Positions 7,143 to 9,322 of a stretch of 9,322 bases of DNA are shown one piece after another. Position 1 is the stretch's first letter, and every line of letters starts with the position of its first letter. The stretch lies in the NCBI RefSeq assembly GCF_024699075.1, contig NZ_JAILQF010000444.1, positions 1 through 9,322 on the forward strand. Direction: 5' to 3'. This DNA is from Butyrivibrio sp. (GTDB taxonomy: Bacteria > Bacillota_A > Clostridia > Lachnospirales > Lachnospiraceae). The translations under genes and the position numbers were made by a program. The notes below the pieces were generated by a model that saw only the letters and a program-made list of their open reading frames with translations, did not search any database and was not told the DNA's origin.

Positions 7143-7170
7143 CTGACAGCTTTAATTAACGCTCTAAAAT
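7143..7170 (+). promoter_or_regulatory. Candidate SigA promoter for the chemoreceptor gene
   Basis: CTGACA (7143-7148) and TAAAAT (7165-7170) each match the SigA consensus at five of six positions, with a 16-nt spacer. Transcription would start near 7177, leaving a leader of about 88 nt. A 13-bp palindrome, AAGCTG-A-CAGCTT (7140-7152), overlaps the -35 box and could be an operator. A SigD-like alternative lies closer to the gene. Confidence 0.45.
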
Positions 7171-7201
7171 ATTTTCAAAGTCTTATAAATATCAGATTTC
7201 T

Positions 7202-7209
7202 TCCGATAA
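7202..7209 (+). promoter_or_regulatory. SigD (sigma-28)-like -10 element upstream of the chemoreceptor
   Basis: TCCGATAA matches the flagellar/chemotaxis sigma -10 consensus GCCGATAA at seven of eight positions, which suits a chemoreceptor gene. The matching -35 is weak: a TAAA at 7186-7189 is 12 nt upstream instead of the usual 14-16, and at 15 nt the sequence is TTAT. The call is therefore tentative. Confidence 0.3.
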
Positions 7210-7252
7210 TTCCTTAAAGGTATGTTTTTTCTTGTTCTCATAAAGCGCCCAC

Positions 7253-7258
7253 AGGAGG
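7253..7258 (+). promoter_or_regulatory. Ribosome binding site of the chemoreceptor
   Basis: A consensus AGGAGG is 6 nt upstream of the ATG at 7265 and fixes the start. Confidence 0.9.
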
Positions 7259-7264
7259 TGGCAA

Positions 7265-9259
7265 ATGGCAACTAAATCCAAGAAATCAAAAAACGGAAAA
7301 GTACGCAACAAGCTCCTTTTATTTATCGTTCCTTCAGTTGTGATCACTGTTCTGGTTCTCATAGCTGTCACAACAATTCTGTCAAGAAACAGCATGATCG
7401 AAAGTGCAAAATCAGAACTAAGCTCATCTATCACCAATCAGGGTGATAATATCGAGTCATGGCTTTCTGAAAACCTTCAGTTCTTCTCTACAGCCAAAAA
7501 AACCATAGAAGCTACAGCCCCAAGTGATCAGGAGCTTCAGACAATGCTTGACGGATGGTACGGTGTTAACTCCAATTCAAGTAATGGTCTTTATATTGCC
7601 AGCTCTAACGGCGAAACCTTTAAGGCATCAGAAGCTACACTTGATCTGTCTGACCCTCTGTCAACAACCTGGTACAAGGAAGGCCTTACCCGTGTAAATA
7701 TGGCCTACGGAAGTGCCTATAAAAATGCAGAAGGTACAAGCGTAATTAGTGCTTCCGGAATCCTGGATGATGGCGGTGATGATATAAGGGTTATATCTGC
7801 AGATGTTACCCTTGATAAGATCAGTATCATCGTTAATTCCGGTGTCAAGATGAAAAATGCAAGTTCTTTCCTAGTAGACAGAACTGACAATACCATTCTT
7901 GCCCACAGAGACTTTTCACTTGTATCTACAACACTCTCTGCCTCTTCATCTGATACTCTTCTTGCAGGCGTTGCAAATAATATCTCTAATGAGGATTATG
8001 ATGAAACAAGTATTGGCGATTATATGGTTGATTTCAGAGAAATATCCGGAACAACCTGGATTCTTGTCTCTTATATAAAGACAAATGTAATTCTTGCTGA
8101 TGTTAACCGTATTGTAAATCTGTCTATAATAATCGGCTTTATCGGAATAGCTCTTATAAGTATCATTATACTTCTTACTATTAATAAGGCCATGGCACCT
8201 CTTTCAGATATATCCAAGGACATCATAGCCATGTCAGAGGGCGATTTCACAATCGAAGTAGAATCAAAGAGTAATGATGAAATAGGCCTTATGGGTGATC
8301 AGGTCAATGAATTTGTCATAAGCATGAGGAAGATGCTTCATTCTATAAGTGACGAATCAGATAAGCTTAAAGTCCAGTCAGAAAATTCTGATACTGTTTC
8401 AAAAACAATGTATGATGCTTCAGAAGCTCAATCAGAAGCCATGAAGCAGCTCAATCAGACTGTTGATCAGCTTGCCTATGCTGTCAATGATATAGCTCAA
8501 AATGCTACTACTCTTGCGACTGTTGCAGCTGATACCAGAGAGAACAGTCATAAAGCTGAAAGCAGTATGAACGAAACCGTAGAGATCTCCATAAAAGGCC
8601 GTGATGATATGGAGCAGCTTAATAGCGCTATGGCCGGTATGTCAGATTCCAATGCAAGACTTATGGAATCAATTGACAAGGTTGGCAATGCATCTAATGA
8701 GATCACTAACATAGTAGGTCTTATAGGAGAGATCGCAGAAGAAACCAACCTCCTTTCTCTTAATGCTTCAATAGAAGCTGCAAGAGCAGGTGAAGCCGGT
8801 AAGGGATTTGCTGTTGTAGCAACTCAGATAGCAAAGCTAGCCCAGACCTCTGCTGAAAGTGCCACTAATATAGGTACTCTTATCGATGAAGTTCATAACC
8901 TTATCCAGGATGTTGTAGGACAGGCTAATGAAAGCGCTGCAAGCATCGAACAAAACGGAGTCCTTATACAGACTGCAGTTGATACCTTTGATAAAATCTA
9001 TGACAACATTCAGACATCCAACAATCTCATAAGAGAGATGATAACCGATGTTGAAAAAGTTGATGATGTTGCAACCAATGTTGCTGCTATCTCACAGGAG
9101 CAGGCAGCAAGTGCTGATGAAATCCTTGCAACTTCTCAGAACATGGTTGAGCAGGCAGACAATATCACTAAGAGCTCACAGGATGTTGCTGATAATTCAC
9201 ATGAGCTTGCCGGTACATCAGATACACTTACTTCTTATGTACAGCAGTTCAAGATTTGA
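7265..9259 (+). CDS. Methyl-accepting chemotaxis protein with extracellular Cache-type sensor
   Basis: This 664-aa transmembrane chemoreceptor would sense a ligand outside the cell and control CheA through CheW. Order of parts: basic cytoplasmic N-terminus (1-16), membrane helix 1 (about 17-39), extracellular sensor (about 40-280), membrane helix 2 (about 284-305), HAMP linker (about 306-358), and a long coiled-coil signalling domain (about 360-664). The hairpin tip EIAEETNLLSLNASIEAARAG (489-509) is the hallmark of the family and its key arginine is present (R507). The sensor looks like a double-Cache fold: LYIASSNGETFK (109-120) and DPLSTTWYKEG (130-140). The Arg that precedes Trp-Tyr in amino-acid-binding Cache receptors is absent (T135 there), so the ligand may be of another kind. 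The protein ends in QQFKI, with no CheR-tethering pentapeptide. It is transcribed divergently from the helicase genes and followed after 12 nt by another gene. Confidence 0.95.
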   Translation: MATKSKKSKNGKVRNKLLLFIVPSVVITVLVLIAVTTILSRNSMIESAKSELSSSITNQGDNIESWLSENLQFFSTAKKTIEATAPSDQELQTMLDGWYGVNSNSSNGLYIASSNGETFKASEATLDLSDPLSTTWYKEGLTRVNMAYGSAYKNAEGTSVISASGILDDGGDDIRVISADVTLDKISIIVNSGVKMKNASSFLVDRTDNTILAHRDFSLVSTTLSASSSDTLLAGVANNISNEDYDETSIGDYMVDFREISGTTWILVSYIKTNVILADVNRIVNLSIIIGFIGIALISIIILLTINKAMAPLSDISKDIIAMSEGDFTIEVESKSNDEIGLMGDQVNEFVISMRKMLHSISDESDKLKVQSENSDTVSKTMYDASEAQSEAMKQLNQTVDQLAYAVNDIAQNATTLATVAADTRENSHKAESSMNETVEISIKGRDDMEQLNSAMAGMSDSNARLMESIDKVGNASNEITNIVGLIGEIAEETNLLSLNASIEAARAGEAGKGFAVVATQIAKLAQTSAESATNIGTLIDEVHNLIQDVVGQANESAASIEQNGVLIQTAVDTFDKIYDNIQTSNNLIREMITDVEKVDDVATNVAAISQEQAASADEILATSQNMVEQADNITKSSQDVADNSHELAGTSDTLTSYVQQFKI

Positions 9260-9264
9260 GGAGG
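9259..9264 (+). promoter_or_regulatory. Ribosome binding site of the downstream partial gene
   Basis: AGGAGG overlaps the last base of the chemoreceptor stop codon and sits 7 nt before a GTG at 9272. The overlap suggests translation of an operon partner. Confidence 0.8.
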
Positions 9265-9271
9265 TATTATT

Positions 9272-9322
9272 GTGAAGAGATTAGCTGACAAATCATTTAT
9301 AAAAATAGTAGCATCACTTCTT
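9272..9322 (+). CDS. Start of an unidentified gene, cut by the window end
   Basis: Seventeen codons are visible, starting with GTG and reading MKRLADKSFIKIVASLL. The start is chosen because a consensus AGGAGG lies 7 nt upstream and the frame stays open to the edge. The basic residues followed by a hydrophobic stretch resemble the beginning of a signal peptide or a membrane anchor, as in extracellular binding proteins or another chemoreceptor. That is only a suggestion, since too little is present to name a family. The 12-nt gap after the chemoreceptor stop and the lack of any terminator imply co-transcription with it. Confidence 0.65.
   Translation, partial: MKRLADKSFIKIVASLL

Noticed and set aside
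7171..7264. Riboswitch (for example cyclic di-GMP type) in the chemoreceptor leader
   Set aside because: I see no conserved riboswitch core or stable stem set, and the leader is short and mostly unstructured by eye.
7192..7437. Minus-strand open frame at the start of the chemoreceptor
   Set aside because: It overlaps the chemoreceptor start, whose frame has strong domain support and a consensus ribosome binding site. No start signal is seen for the minus-strand frame.

Overview
The window looks like chromosomal DNA from a low-GC Gram-positive anaerobe of the Clostridia, most likely a Lachnospiraceae member of the Butyrivibrio type. That placement is an inference. It rests on AT-rich DNA with frequent ATA and AGA codons, strong AGGAGG ribosome binding sites, a BirA-type operator before a stand-alone bioY, a SWIM-type SNF2 helicase of the kind common in Clostridia, and a Cache-type chemoreceptor. 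I see no rRNA, tRNA, CRISPR array, transposase, integrase or phage gene.

Layout: bases 1-143 hold no gene but contain a run of palindromes. On the minus strand three genes lie head to tail. From upstream to downstream they are a 1281-aa SWIM/SNF2 ATPase (3177-7022), a 746-aa SNF2 ATPase with a helix-hairpin-helix-like motif (821-3061), and the biotin transporter subunit bioY (144-725). On the plus strand a methyl-accepting chemotaxis protein (7265-9259) diverges from the large helicase across about 240 bp carrying candidate promoters for both directions. A further plus-strand gene begins at 9272, with its own ribosome binding site, and is cut by the window end.

The best supported regulatory site lies between the second helicase and bioY. 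Two half-sites, TTGTAAACT and GGTTGACAA on the minus strand, are separated by 16 nt, which fits a BirA operator. The operator starts at the base next to the helicase stop codon and contains the -35 box of a TTGACA-N17-TACTAT promoter. Biotin-bound BirA should therefore shut off bioY when biotin is plentiful. No terminator fits between the helicase and bioY, so read-through may be blocked only by bound BirA.

The two SNF2 ATPases are unlikely to be recent duplicates: their N-terminal parts are unrelated and their motor motifs differ (DEAH versus DEAQ). They probably act on DNA or on DNA-protein complexes, in repair, recombination or transcription recycling, but no partner enzyme in the window defines a pathway. 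I do not find convincing evidence for a new defence system. The points most worth checking are the palindromic element at the left edge, the second degenerate SWIM-like motif in the large helicase, the HhH/SNF2 protein, and the long wobble-paired hairpin between the two helicases.
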